Positions 24,558-32,902 of a stretch of 64,000 bases of DNA are shown here, in pieces (the first letter of the stretch is position 1; every line of letters starts with the position of its first letter). Made by a program: the position numbers and the translations under genes. Origin of the DNA: Modestobacter marinus (GTDB lineage Bacteria > Actinomycetota > Actinomycetes > Mycobacteriales > Geodermatophilaceae); contig NZ_JAAMPA010000001.1 of NCBI RefSeq assembly GCF_011758655.1, positions 1,302,001-1,366,000 of the forward strand. Reading direction: 5' to 3'. The notes below the pieces were generated by a model. That model was not told the DNA's origin, searched no databases, and was given only the letters and a program-made list of their open reading frames with translations.

Positions 24558-26366
24558 ATGACCACCCCCCAGGTGCTCGGCGAGCGCTACGAGATCGGCG
24601 GGGTGCTCGGCCGCGGCGGCATGGCGGAGGTGCACCGGGGGCGCGACCTCCGGCTGGGCCGGGAGGTCGCGGTCAAGGTGCTGCGCCAGGACCTCGCCCG
24701 CGACCCGTCGTCGCAGGTCCGGTTCCGGCGTGAGGCCCAGGCCAGCGCATCGCTGAACCACCCGGCGATCGTCGCGGTCTACGACACGGGGGAGGACCGC
24801 ACCGCCACCGGCGCGACCCCCTACATCGTCATGGAGTACGTGGAGGGCGACACCCTGCGCGACGTCCTCCGCCGCGAGCGGCGCCTGCCCCCCGAGCGGG
24901 CCATGTCGCTCACCGCCGACATCTGCGCGGCGCTGGACTTCAGCCACCGGAACGGCATCGTGCACCGGGACGTGAAGCCCGGCAACGTCATGATCACGCC
25001 CCAGGGCACCGTCAAGGTCATGGACTTCGGCATCGCCCGGGCGGTCTCCGACTCCGCCGCGACGATGACCTCCACGGCCGCCGTGATCGGCACCGCCCAG
25101 TACCTCTCCCCCGAGCAGGCCCGCGGCGAGGGCGTCGACGCCCGCTCCGACGTCTACTCCGCCGGGTGCCTGCTGTACGAGCTGGTCACCGGCACCCCGC
25201 CTTTCACCGGCGACTCCCCCGTCGCCGTCGCCTACCAGCACGTGCGGGAGGACCCCCGGACGCCGTCGTCGATCAACCCGGAGATCACCCCGGAGCTCGA
25301 CGCCATCCTGCTCAAGGCGATGAGCAAGAACCCGGCCAACCGCTACCAGTCCGCCGCCGACATGCGCGCGGACCTGCTGCGGGCCGTGGCCGGCCAGCGG
25401 GTCGAGGCCACGCCGGTGATGAGCGACGCCGAGAAGACCACGATCATCGGCGTCACCCCCGGCGGGTACGGCAACGACGAGTGGGACGACGGACGGACCG
25501 AGGACAACCGCCGGCGCAACCGGGTCATCGCCGTCGTCGTCGCCGTCGTCCTGCTGGTCGCCGCCGGCGTGGGCCTGGCGCTGGCCCTGAACTCCGGGTC
25601 CGGCGAGCCCGACGCCCCGGTGGTGCAGCAGGTCCCGGTGCCGGACCTGGTCGGTGACCCGCAGGCCGACGCCGAGGCCGAGATCCTGGCCGCCGGCCTG
25701 ACGGTCGGCACGGTCACCCGCGAGCCGAGCACCCAGGCCGAGGAGGACACGGTCCTCAGCTCCAACCCGGGCGCGGGCACCGAGGTCGACCCGGAGGAGC
25801 CGGTGGACCTGGTCGTGGGGGGTGGCCCCAACACCATCGCCGTGCCGAACGTGCTGGGCGACGACCAGGACGAGGCGATCGACCGGCTCGAGGGCGCCGG
25901 CTTCACCGGCAGCACGAGCACCGACCAGGTCGACAGCCTGCAGCCCGCCGGCACGGTCGTGGCGCTCGACCCCGCGCCGGGCAGCCAAGCCGCCCCGGAC
26001 GTGTCGTTCCGGCTGAGCATCTCCACGGGCTCGATCACCCTGCCCGATGTGCGCCGGCTCACCGAGCCGGCCGCCCGGGAGGCCCTCGTGGACGCCGGGA
26101 TCGACAACGGCGTCATCGTCCCGAACAACGTCGAGCGGGACGACGCCACGCCGGGCACCGTCGTCGACACCGACCCGGGCCCGCGGGCCTCGGTGTCGGC
26201 GGGCGAGACGGTCACCCTGCTGATCGCCGTCCCGACCCCGGCGGAGCCGACCCCCACGCCGACGCCGACGCCGACGCCGACAGCGGCGGCGACCCCGACG
26301 GCGACTTCGTCGACCCCGGCTGCGCCGACGGGCCAGGTCACCCCGCCGGCGCAGCCCACCAGCTGA
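24558..26366 (+). CDS. pknB: PknB: PASTA-domain Ser/Thr protein kinase
   Basis: A 602-residue kinase with a complete catalytic domain (about 10-268: LGRGGMAEV, VAVKVL, HRDVKPGN, DFGIARA, SPEQARG). A membrane helix is at about 322-345. Three outer PASTA repeats follow (about 358-420, 424-490 and 493-560), one fewer than in M. tuberculosis, then a Thr-Pro repeat tail. PASTA repeats sense muropeptides or lipid II. Targets known in relatives include CwlM, MurJ's pseudokinase and FhaA-linked proteins, whose homologues are in this window. It starts 136 bases after pknA, so it may have its own promoter. The ATG is preceded by GAGAGGACC. Confidence 0.94.
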   Translation: MTTPQVLGERYEIGGVLGRGGMAEVHRGRDLRLGREVAVKVLRQDLARDPSSQVRFRREAQASASLNHPAIVAVYDTGEDRTATGATPYIVMEYVEGDTLRDVLRRERRLPPERAMSLTADICAALDFSHRNGIVHRDVKPGNVMITPQGTVKVMDFGIARAVSDSAATMTSTAAVIGTAQYLSPEQARGEGVDARSDVYSAGCLLYELVTGTPPFTGDSPVAVAYQHVREDPRTPSSINPEITPELDAILLKAMSKNPANRYQSAADMRADLLRAVAGQRVEATPVMSDAEKTTIIGVTPGGYGNDEWDDGRTEDNRRRNRVIAVVVAVVLLVAAGVGLALALNSGSGEPDAPVVQQVPVPDLVGDPQADAEAEILAAGLTVGTVTREPSTQAEEDTVLSSNPGAGTEVDPEEPVDLVVGGGPNTIAVPNVLGDDQDEAIDRLEGAGFTGSTSTDQVDSLQPAGTVVALDPAPGSQAAPDVSFRLSISTGSITLPDVRRLTEPAAREALVDAGIDNGVIVPNNVERDDATPGTVVDTDPGPRASVSAGETVTLLIAVPTPAEPTPTPTPTPTPTAAATPTATSSTPAAPTGQVTPPAQPTS

Positions 26367-26396
26367 GCTGAGCCGCTCGCGGGGCCGGCTCAGCTC
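26364..26396 (+). terminator. pknB terminator hairpin
   Basis: A perfect arm AGCTGAGCCG pairs with CGGCTCAGCT across a short GC loop, overlapping the pknB stop codon. The right arm is also part of the first 32-bp repeat. Confidence 0.6.
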
Positions 26397-26478
26397 CTGA
26401 TGGTGCTGAGCCGGGGTCGGCTCAGCTCCTGATGGTGCTGAGCCGGGGTCGGCTCAGACCGTGACGGTGCTGAGCCGG
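26387..26478. repeat. 32-bp tandem repeat, two perfect copies and one diverged
   Basis: Copies begin at 26387, 26419 and 26451. Each is a hairpin bounded by GGCTCAG and CTGAGCC. The first two are identical; the third differs in the loop and contains the last codons and stop of pabA. Lying between convergent pknB and pabA, the array probably works as a bidirectional terminator made by duplication of the pabA 3' end. Confidence 0.8.
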
Positions 26479-27116
26479 CGGGCGGTGGCTGCCGCGGCCT
26501 CGACCCGCGCCGGGTCCGGGGCCAGCCCACAGCCGGACAGCCAGTTGGCCAGCAGTTGGTGCCCGCCCTCGGTGAGCACCGACTCGGGGTGGAACTGCAC
26601 CCCCTCGATCGGCAGCTCGCGGTGCCGCAGCGCCATCACGATGCCCGACGGCGTGCGTCCGGTGACCTCCAGCTCGGCCGGGACGCTGTCGGACTCCACC
26701 GCGAGCGAGTGGTACCGCGTGGCATTGAACGGGCTGCCCAGCCCGGCCAGCACGCCCACGCCCTCGTGCACCACCTGGCTGGTCTTGCCGTGCAGCAGCT
26801 CCGGAGCCCGGCTCACGACGCCACCGAAGGCCTCGGCGATGGCCTGGTGCCCCAGGCAGACCCCGAGCGCCGGCAGTCCGGCGTCCGCGGCGGCCTGCAC
26901 CATCGGCACGGTCACGCCGGCGTCGACCGGTGTGCCGGGGCCCGGGGAGAGCAGCACCCCGGCGACGTCCAGGTCGGGGAGCTCGTCGACGGTGACCGCG
27001 TCGTTGCGGCGCACCACGCTGGGCACCCCGAGCTGCCCCAGGTACTGGACGAGGTTGTAGACGAAGCTGTCGAAGTTGTCGACGACGAGCACCGGCCGCA
27101 CGGCGGGCAGGCTCAT
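26454..27116 (-). CDS. pabA: glutamine amidotransferase, aminodeoxychorismate/anthranilate synthase component II
   Basis: A 220-residue class I glutamine amidotransferase. It shows VDNFDSFVYNLVQYL, SPGPGTP, the nucleophile motif GVCLGHQ, RYHSLAV and the His-Glu of VQFHPES. It supplies ammonia to chorismate for folate (p-aminobenzoate) or tryptophan synthesis. In mycobacteria the gene at this place, next to pknB, is called trpG; which partner subunit it serves cannot be told here, as none is in the window. The ATG has only a weak ribosome site. Convergent with pknB. Confidence 0.88.
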   Translation of the reverse strand: MSLPAVRPVLVVDNFDSFVYNLVQYLGQLGVPSVVRRNDAVTVDELPDLDVAGVLLSPGPGTPVDAGVTVPMVQAAADAGLPALGVCLGHQAIAEAFGGVVSRAPELLHGKTSQVVHEGVGVLAGLGSPFNATRYHSLAVESDSVPAELEVTGRTPSGIVMALRHRELPIEGVQFHPESVLTEGGHQLLANWLSGCGLAPDPARVEAAAATARRLSTVTV

Positions 27117-27262
27117 CGCTGGACACTCACGTCGGTGCGGGGCACGAGGGCTCGATCTCCAGAGGGCGGTGGGCGGCGACCCGGGTGGGTCCCCGCGGGC
27201 TCAGGTGTACACGGAGGGCCGTGCGCCGTCACCCTGACCGGGGACGGCCGCCTCAGGACGGC

Positions 27263-28009
27263 TCAGCCGGCGCTGGCGTACTGCATGTCCAGGGCGCCGT
27301 CGTAGGCCGGCAGCGTCAGCTGGTCCTGGTCCTCGACGTCGAAGGTCAGCCCGTAGGCGTCGGCCGCCTCCTGGAAGACCTGGACGCCCGGGGAGGCGGC
27401 GAGCTCCTCCCGCATCGCGTCGCCTTCCCCGACGGCGGTGATCACGTAGGGCGGGGAGTACGTCCGGCCGTGCAGGAGCAGGGTGGGGCCGACGCAGATG
27501 ACGGCGCTGGTGGCGACCAGCCGCTGCCCCATGATGGCCACCCCGTCGGCGCCGGCGGCCCACAGCGCGTTCACGACCCCCTGGACGTCGGACTGGTGGA
27601 TCACCAGGTTGTCCGGGTTCTCCTCGGTCGGGGTCGTCCCGGAGGACTGGCGCGGGGCGTCGTCCAGCTCGATGGACAGCCCCGGCCCGGTGAGCTCGGC
27701 GAGGCCGGCGGACCCGATCCCGGGGGCAGCACCCTGCTGCACGGCGGCGACCTCGCCGTTCCGCGAGGCGGCCAGGTCGGTGAGCGCCTGCACCTGCAGC
27801 TGCAGGGCGGCCAGCTCGGCCTGCTGGCCGGCGACGGTGGAGTCACGCTCCTCGATCAGCGCCGACAGCTCGGTGACCTCCCCGCCCCGCAGGTCGGTGC
27901 CCTGCGCGGTCTTGCCGGAGGTGGCGAACAGCAGACCGGCGGCCAGGGCGACGACGGGCACGAGCCCGACCCACGGGTCGAACCGACGGGGGGCCCCGCT
28001 GCGGGTCAT
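27263..28009 (-). CDS. DUF881 membrane-anchored protein
   Basis: A 248-residue protein with one N-terminal membrane helix (about 13-31, VGLVPVVALAAGLLFATSG), a coiled-coil (about 45-85), and the DUF881 domain with GPGLSIELDDAP, NLVIHQSDVQGVVNALWAAGADGVAIMGQR in pieces and PPYVITAVGEGDAM. The family is conserved beside crgA in actinomycetes and resembles divisome-associated anchors, but its function is unproven. AGGAGGTGTGC precedes the ATG at 28009, which is why the longer frame was cut. Confidence 0.88.
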   Translation of the reverse strand: MTRSGAPRRFDPWVGLVPVVALAAGLLFATSGKTAQGTDLRGGEVTELSALIEERDSTVAGQQAELAALQLQVQALTDLAASRNGEVAAVQQGAAPGIGSAGLAELTGPGLSIELDDAPRQSSGTTPTEENPDNLVIHQSDVQGVVNALWAAGADGVAIMGQRLVATSAVICVGPTLLLHGRTYSPPYVITAVGEGDAMREELAASPGVQVFQEAADAYGLTFDVEDQDQLTLPAYDGALDMQYASAG

Positions 28010-28158
28010 GCACACCTCCTGGTGTCGGCGCCCACCCCGGAGGGGCGAACAGGGGTGACGCCGCCGCGGCACGGGGCGGGATGGCTGGCCTCTCAGCTTA
28101 GGCTGGTGGGCGTTCACGCCGGGGCGTCAGGCCACCGGCCCGGGAGGGAGTCCGCCAG

Positions 28159-28431
28159 GTGCCCAAGTCGAAGGTGCGCAAGAAGTCGGTCTACACGCCG
28201 CCGGAGGGCGTGCTGCCCACCAGCGCGGCCCGGGCCCAGTCCGCGCAGCCGAGCCCGCGGTGGTACGCCCCGGTGATGGTCGCGCTGATGCTCATCGGCC
28301 TGCTGTGGATCGTCGTCTACTACGTCGCCGGCGACCGGATCCCGCTCATGACGACGCTGGGCCCGTGGAACTTCGCCATCGGCTTCGGCGCCATGGTCGC
28401 CGGGTTGATCATGTCGATGCGCTGGCGCTGA
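28159..28431 (+). CDS. crgA: CrgA: cell division inhibitor/scaffold
   Basis: A 90-residue membrane protein starting MPKSKVRKKSVYTPP, the conserved CrgA opening, followed by two membrane helices (about 36-55, WYAPVMVALMLIGLLWIVVY, and 65-85, GPWNFAIGFGAMVAGLIMSM). CrgA interacts with FtsZ, FtsI and related divisome proteins at the septum. The GTG start has GGGAGGGAG upstream. Divergent from the DUF881 gene. Confidence 0.93.
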   Translation: MPKSKVRKKSVYTPPEGVLPTSAARAQSAQPSPRWYAPVMVALMLIGLLWIVVYYVAGDRIPLMTTLGPWNFAIGFGAMVAGLIMSMRWR

Positions 28432-28455
28432 CACCCGCGCCCGGTCCGACCGACA

Positions 28456-28482
28456 GGCCCTCGTCCCTCCGGGACGGGGGCC
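28456..28482 (+). terminator. crgA terminator
   Basis: A stem GGCCC..CGTCCC with GGGACG..GGGCC and a TCC loop starts 25 bases after the crgA stop, followed by TTCGTCGT. Confidence 0.6.
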
Positions 28483-29153
28483 TTCGTCGTGCGGGCCCCG
28501 GGACGAGGCCTCCGTCCTGCGCGGGGGCCCTCCGCCTGCGGACGTCGAGACGCGGTCCTCGTCCCGCGGACCGCCAGCACCGGCGCCCGTGGCCTGTGGA
28601 CGCCGGGTACGCAGGCGCGCCTCCTGTGGACCCAGGGCGCGGGGACCGCCGTCCCGACGACCTCGGGGGCGAGGACCCGGTCGTGCGGACCGGGTCGGCT
28701 CGGGCGGCCCTGACCGGTCGGTACTCCGTTCGGTGACCGGTGCACAGCGAGCCGTGACCGCCCCGCTGGGTCGACAAACGGTCAACGTGCAGGTCAGGGG
28801 CTCGCGCGAAGATCGACTGTGCACAGCGGGCTCCGTCGTCCACAGGCAGGCCGTTCCACCATCCACCGGGTTGTCCACGTTCTGTGGGTTACCGGCACGC
28901 CCTCACCCGACGCTGACCTGCAGGAATGCCTGCGATGTGACCACTGGGACGGAAACGGCACAGGGGTAACTACACCCGTGGAACTCCGTCCCCAGCTGTG
29001 TACACAGCTGTGGGAAAAGCGCACGCCACAGCGGCTCGCCGAGCGCTTACTACCCGCCACCCGGAAGCGCAAACCAGCAGCGTGACGGGCCGTTCCCGCG
29101 CGTGTCCGGGCGAGTTGTCGACATCCCCACCCCGGGGGACGACCGCAGGAACG
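28483..29153. other. gene-free region with DnaA-box-like words
   Basis: No convincing gene was found on either strand. The region holds three 8/9 matches to the actinobacterial DnaA box TTGTCCACA: 28836-28844 (TCGTCCACA), 28871-28879 (TTGTCCACG) and 29115-29123 (TTGTCGACA). There are weaker TGTGGAC words at about 28596 and 28616. A palindrome CAGCTGTGTACACAGCTG lies near 28994. Local composition is lower in GC than the flanks. Confidence 0.45.
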
Positions 29154-29187
29154 CCACAGCCCCCGTCCGTGGGGACGGGGGCTGTGG
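29154..29187 (-). terminator. thiolase terminator hairpin
   Basis: A perfect 15-bp stem (29154-29168 with 29173-29187) and 4-base loop lie 16 bases downstream of the thiolase stop on the minus strand. Confidence 0.65.
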
Positions 29188-29202
29188 ACGGCCGGCACCG
29201 GC

Positions 29203-30363
29203 TCAGTGGTCGAGGAGCTCCAGGATCGTGGCGTTGGCCATGCCACCGCCCTCGCACATCGTCTGCAGCCCGTACCGGGTGCCGGTGGCCTGCATGTGGT
29301 GCACCAGCGTGGTCATGATCCGGGCCCCCGAGGCGCCCAGTGGGTGCCCGAGCGCGATCGCGCCGCCCAGGGGGTTGACCGCGTCGGCTCCGACCCCGAT
29401 GTCCCGGCACCAGGCGAGCGGCACCGGGGCGAACGCCTCGTTCACCTCGAAGACGCCGATGTCGGTCAGCGCCAGCCCGGAACGGTCCAGCACCTTGCGG
29501 GTGGCCGGGATGGGGGCGGTCAGCATGATCACGGGGTCGTCCCCGGCGACGACGGTGGTGTGCACCCGGACCACGGGGGTCAGCCCGAGCTCGCGGGCCC
29601 GCTCGGAGGTGGTGACCAGGAGCGCGGCGGACCCGTCGGAGATCTGGCTGGCGTTGCCGGCGCTGATCACACCGTCGGCCTGGAACGGGGTCTTGAGCGC
29701 CCCGAGCGCCTCGAGCGTGCCCCCGGTGCGGATGCCCTCGTCGGCGGTGACCACCGCACCCTCCGGGGTGTGCACCGGGACGAGCTGCGCGTCGAAGGCC
29801 CCGTCGGCCTGCGCCTTGGCGGCCCGCTCGTGCGAGCGCAGCGCGTACTCGTCCAGCTCGGTCCGGGACAGGCCCCACCGCGCGGCGATCATCTCCGCGC
29901 CGACCCCCTGGTTGGGTGCGACGCCGCCGTAGCGGGCCAGGTACCGCGGGCCGAGCGGGCGGCCGGCCGACCCGTCGCCGGCCGAGGAGCCCATCGGCAC
30001 CCGGCTCATCGACTCGACCCCGCCGGCGACCACGACGTCCGCCTGACCGCTGACGACGGTGGCGGCGGCGAAGGCGACCGCCTGCTGGGAGGAGCCGCAC
30101 TGCCGGTCGATGGTCGTGCCGGGCACCGTCTCCGGCCAGCCGGCCGCCAGCGCCGCGACCCGGCCGATGTTGCTGGTCTGCTCACCGACCTGGCTCACGC
30201 AGCCCCAGAGGACGTCGTCGACGACGGCGGGGTCCAGGCCGGTGCGGTCCACCAGGGCCCGCAGCACGGTGGCGGACAGGTCGGCGGCGTGCACGCCGGA
30301 CAGCCCGCCGCCCCGCTTCCCCACCGGCGTGCGGACGGCGGCACAGATGACGGCATCGCGCAT
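29203..30363 (-). CDS. acetyl-CoA C-acyltransferase (thiolase)
   Basis: A 386-residue thiolase II-type enzyme acting on acyl-CoA. It shows the acylated cysteine in DRQCGSSQQAV, VAGGVESMSRVPMG, VNEAFAPVPLAW, the His of GGAIALGHPLGASGAR and the second Cys in MCEGGGMANA. Family members either cleave 3-ketoacyl-CoA or condense acetyl-CoA; the direction here is unknown. It stands alone, with no hydratase or dehydrogenase partner nearby. It is an addition to the usual crgA-PH gene order. Confidence 0.9.
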   Translation of the reverse strand: MRDAVICAAVRTPVGKRGGGLSGVHAADLSATVLRALVDRTGLDPAVVDDVLWGCVSQVGEQTSNIGRVAALAAGWPETVPGTTIDRQCGSSQQAVAFAAATVVSGQADVVVAGGVESMSRVPMGSSAGDGSAGRPLGPRYLARYGGVAPNQGVGAEMIAARWGLSRTELDEYALRSHERAAKAQADGAFDAQLVPVHTPEGAVVTADEGIRTGGTLEALGALKTPFQADGVISAGNASQISDGSAALLVTTSERARELGLTPVVRVHTTVVAGDDPVIMLTAPIPATRKVLDRSGLALTDIGVFEVNEAFAPVPLAWCRDIGVGADAVNPLGGAIALGHPLGASGARIMTTLVHHMQATGTRYGLQTMCEGGGMANATILELLDH

Positions 30364-30462
30364 GGACCACTCCTCGGCGCAGACGGTGACGTCCCAGACG
30401 TCTGATCACCCGATGCTAGGCGCCGCCGCCTCCTCCGCGAACGGTCCTGACAAGCTGGTCCC

Positions 30463-30864
30463 GTGGACTGGTCGCCCCGGATCGGCGAGGCGGTGGCGAT
30501 GGCCGCCGCCGGGGTGGCCCTCGCGCTGGCCACCCTGCTGGTCGACCCGGTGGGCCGGGTCCTCGTCGGGGGCGGCGCCGCCCTGCTGCTGGGCCTGGCC
30601 GCCCGCGACCTCCTGCTGCGCCCCCGGCTGCGGGCGGACGCCTCCGGGGTGACCGTGCGGGCGCTCCGCGGCGGCACGACGATCGCCTGGCCCGTCCTGC
30701 GCGCCCGGGTGCGGACGTCACGGCGGTGGGGGCTGCGCGCCCGGACCCTGGAGCTCGAGGACGGCACGGACGACGCGGTCCTGGTCGTGCTGGGCCGCCG
30801 GGAGCTGGGCCAGGACCCGGACGCGGTCGCCCGGGCGCTGCACGCGGCCGGCGCAGGGAGCTAG
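30463..30864 (+). CDS. PH-domain membrane protein
   Basis: A 133-residue protein with two N-terminal membrane helices (about 8-25 and 30-47) and a bacterial PH-like domain (about 52-130; LRADASGVTVRALRGGTTIAWPVL, LELEDGTDDAVLVVLGRREL). It is the counterpart of the small PH protein that lies between ppiA and crgA in mycobacteria. Function unknown. The stop TAG shares CTAG with the convergent rhomboid stop. Confidence 0.82.
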   Translation: MDWSPRIGEAVAMAAAGVALALATLLVDPVGRVLVGGGAALLLGLAARDLLLRPRLRADASGVTVRALRGGTTIAWPVLRARVRTSRRWGLRARTLELEDGTDDAVLVVLGRRELGQDPDAVARALHAAGAGS

Positions 30865-31742
30865 CGCAGCCCGCCGAACACGAGCACCAGCAGCACGGCC
30901 ACCAGGACGGCGACCCCGCCGACCACCACCGGCCGCCGGCGGCCGCCCAGGACGAGGATGCCGGCCGTCAGCGCACCGACGACGAGGCCACCGAGGTGCC
31001 CGAGCAGGGAGACCCCGGGGAGGAAGCTGATTGCCAGGTTGATCACCAGCAGGGTGAGCAGCCCGCGGAGGTCCTGCTTCTGCTTCAAGAGGACGACGCC
31101 GAAGGCGCCCAGCAGGCCGTAGATCGCCGCGGAGGCGCCGACCACGCCGCCCAGGTAGGCGCCGAAGAGCTGCAGGGCCGCGGCCCCACCCAGGGCGGAC
31201 ACCAGGTAGACGGTCAGGAACCGGCCGCGGCCCAGCTGGCGTTCGAGCTCGGAGCCGAACAGCAGCAGGGCGAGCATGTTCAGCGCCAGGTGCACCGGCC
31301 CGACGTGGGTGAAGGCGCTGGTGACCACCCGCCACCACTCACCGGCGTCGACGAGGTACGGGACGATCGCGAAGTCGTCCTGCAGCGGCGAGCGGAAGCT
31401 GCGCAGCGGGTTGACGCCCACGCTGATCGCCGAGCCGGCGGTCGCCAGTGCGACCAGCACGTTCAGCGCGATGAGGGAGAGGGTGACCGCACCCCAGCGC
31501 CGGGCCGCGGTGCGCAGCCCGGTGGTGCGCCGGGGACGGCGGACGCCGGCGTTGCCGGCCCGCACGTCGTCCGGGCACTGGAAGCCGACCGCGGCCGGGT
31601 TCATGCACTCCGGGCAGATGGGCCGGCCGCAGCGGGTGCAGCGGACCCCGGTCGGCCGGTCCGGGTGCCGGTAGCAGGTGGCTGGGGGCGCCGGCCGCGC
31701 GTCCTCCGCGCCGGCGCCCCCGTTGCCCTCGGGCGTGCTCAG
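30861..31742 (-). CDS. rhomboid-family intramembrane serine protease with N-terminal zinc ribbon
   Basis: A 293-residue protein if read from the CTG at 31742. The first 50 residues hold [24 protein letters not shown] and FQC, a zinc ribbon common on actinobacterial rhomboids. Six or seven membrane helices follow with HLALNML, the nucleophile motif GASAAIYG and the His of GHLGG, so the protease is complete. No ATG, GTG or TTG lies upstream of the ATG at 31604, yet the zinc-ribbon coding continues in frame to a CTG that overlaps the ppiA stop (CTGA); GAGG lies about ten bases before it. The 31604 start would cut the ribbon in half. Confidence 0.82.
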   Translation of the reverse strand: MSTPEGNGGAGAEDARPAPPATCYRHPDRPTGVRCTRCGRPICPECMNPAAVGFQCPDDVRAGNAGVRRPRRTTGLRTAARRWGAVTLSLIALNVLVALATAGSAISVGVNPLRSFRSPLQDDFAIVPYLVDAGEWWRVVTSAFTHVGPVHLALNMLALLLFGSELERQLGRGRFLTVYLVSALGGAAALQLFGAYLGGVVGASAAIYGLLGAFGVVLLKQKQDLRGLLTLLVINLAISFLPGVSLLGHLGGLVVGALTAGILVLGGRRRPVVVGGVAVLVAVLLVLVFGGLR

Positions 31743-32275
31743 CTGCGCTGCACCTCGACGGAGGTGATCACGATGTCCTCGACCGGGCGGTCGCCGCGGG
31801 CGGTCGGAGCGGTGGCGATCGCGTCGACGACCTGGCGGCTGGCGTCGTCGGCCACCTCACCGAAGATCGTGTGCTTGTTGTTCAGGTGCGGGGTGTTGGT
31901 GACGGTGATGAAGAACTGGGAGCCGTTCGTGCCGGGACCGGCGTTGGCCATGGCCAGCAGGTAGGGGCGGTTGAACGACAGGTCGGGGTGGAACTCGTCG
32001 CCGAAGCGGTAGCCGGGGCCGCCGGTGCCCTGACCGAGCGGGTCGCCGCCCTGGATCATGAAGCCCTGGATGACCCGGTGGAACACCGTGCCGTCGTAGA
32101 GCTTCGCGGTGGTCTTCTCGCGGGTGCGCGGGTCGGTCCACTCGCGGCTGCCCTCGGCGAGCTCGGCGAAGTTCGCGACCGTCTTGGGGGCGTGGTCGGG
32201 GAACAGGTCGACGGTGATGTCGCCGTGGTTGGTGTGCAGGACGGCGCGCCGTGCGGCGGAGGTCTGTTCAGTCAC
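31739..32275 (-). CDS. ppiA: cyclophilin-type peptidyl-prolyl isomerase
   Basis: A 178-residue cytosolic cyclophilin that speeds proline cis-trans isomerisation. It has [16 protein letters not shown] with the catalytic Arg, [12 protein letters not shown], and HTIFGEV. There is no signal peptide. Of the two nearby GTG codons, 32275 has GGGAGA at a good distance, whereas 32284 would be too close to it. Located between tRNA-Ala and rhomboid, as ppiA in mycobacteria; its stop overlaps the rhomboid CTG. Confidence 0.9.
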   Translation of the reverse strand: MTEQTSAARRAVLHTNHGDITVDLFPDHAPKTVANFAELAEGSREWTDPRTREKTTAKLYDGTVFHRVIQGFMIQGGDPLGQGTGGPGYRFGDEFHPDLSFNRPYLLAMANAGPGTNGSQFFITVTNTPHLNNKHTIFGEVADDASRQVVDAIATAPTARGDRPVEDIVITSVEVQRS

Positions 32276-32369
32276 GACGACCACTCTCCCACTGCCGCCC
32301 GGGTGGCTGCTGAGCGCCCGGTGCGCAGGAGCTGTGCCGGCGTCCGGCGAAGGCCCCGAGGGGCCGGAG

Positions 32370-32442
32370 TGGAGACGAGGGGAATCGAACCCCTAACCCC
32401 CGCCTTGCAAAGGCGGTGCTCTGCCAATTGAGCTACGTCCCC
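32370..32442 (-). tRNA. tRNA-Ala (TGC)
   Basis: A 73-base cloverleaf: acceptor GGGGACG with CGTCTCC, anticodon stem-loop CCGCC-TTTGCAA-GGCGG, T arm AGGGGTTCGATTCCCCT. CCA is not encoded. Confidence 0.95.
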
Positions 32443-32470
32443 GAAGGGCATTTCTACAACGTCCCCGGGG

Positions 32471-32490
32471 ACTGCGGTCGATCGACCGCA
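32471..32490 (-). terminator. 20-bp perfect palindrome after the DLW-39 gene
   Basis: CTGCGGTCGATCGACCGCAG is a perfect inverted repeat 10 bases downstream of the DLW-39 stop on the minus strand. It may act as a terminator or RNA-processing hairpin upstream of tRNA-Ala. Confidence 0.45.
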
Positions 32491-32499
32491 GCGGCGGGA

Positions 32500-32640
32500 T
32501 CAGGCCCCGGGCGTGCTCACCGAACCGGGACCGCGGGTGGCCTCGGCCCACAGGTCGGCCTCGCCCTTGCCGGAGCTGCGCTTGCGCACGGCCGCCAGGG
32601 CACTGGCCGCGAGCGCTGCCATCGCCAGCTTCTTCAGCAC
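32500..32640 (-). CDS. DLW-39 family small protein
   Basis: A 46-residue peptide starting MLKKLAMAALAASALAAVRKR and containing GEADLWAEAT, the DLW motif that names this actinobacterial family (39 residues in the founder). The N-terminal part is hydrophobic and basic, like a short membrane or amphipathic helix. The GTG start is preceded by AGGAGGTCCCGC, an excellent ribosome site. It sits between tRNA-Ala and tRNA-Ile, the usual place of this family. Function unknown. Confidence 0.85.
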   Translation of the reverse strand: MLKKLAMAALAASALAAVRKRSSGKGEADLWAEATRGPGSVSTPGA

Positions 32641-32756
32641 GCGGGACCTCCTCGAACGGTGTGGGCCACCGCGGTGCCGGTGACCGCTGCCGGGACCCAG
32701 CGGCGGGCGACCGCGACCCCCGTGGGGATCACTGCCGCCCGCCGTCGGTGCACGGG

Positions 32757-32830
32757 TGGGCCTGGGAGGACTTGAACCTCCGGCCTCATCCTTATCAGGG
32801 ATGCGCTCTAACCGTCTGAGCTACAGGCCC
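32757..32830 (-). tRNA. tRNA-Ile (GAT)
   Basis: A 74-base cloverleaf: acceptor GGGCCTG with CAGGCCC, anticodon stem-loop CATCC-CTGATAA-GGATG, T arm GGAGGTTCAAGTCCTCC. CCA is not encoded. Confidence 0.95.
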
Positions 32831-32858
32831 GTGGACCGGTGAACAGCTTACCTGCCCC

Positions 32859-32889
32859 GCTGAGGCCCCCCGACGCGGGGGGCCTCAGC
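32859..32889 (-). terminator. terminator after the DUF3566 gene
   Basis: A 13-bp stem (GCTGAGGCCCCCC with its complement) and a 5-base loop lie 14 bases past the DUF3566 stop. It probably ends the gyrase-DUF3566 transcript. Confidence 0.65.
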
Positions 32890-32902
32890 AGAGCGAGTCG
32901 CC

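Noticed and set aside
26240-26366. Repeat-rich end of pknB as a frameshift or artefact
   Set aside because: The Thr-Pro repeat tail stays in frame and ends at a stop inside a terminator hairpin. Such tails are common on these kinases.
28483-29153. Possible small genes in the crgA-thiolase gap
   Set aside because: Several short open frames exist, but none has a ribosome site together with plausible composition.
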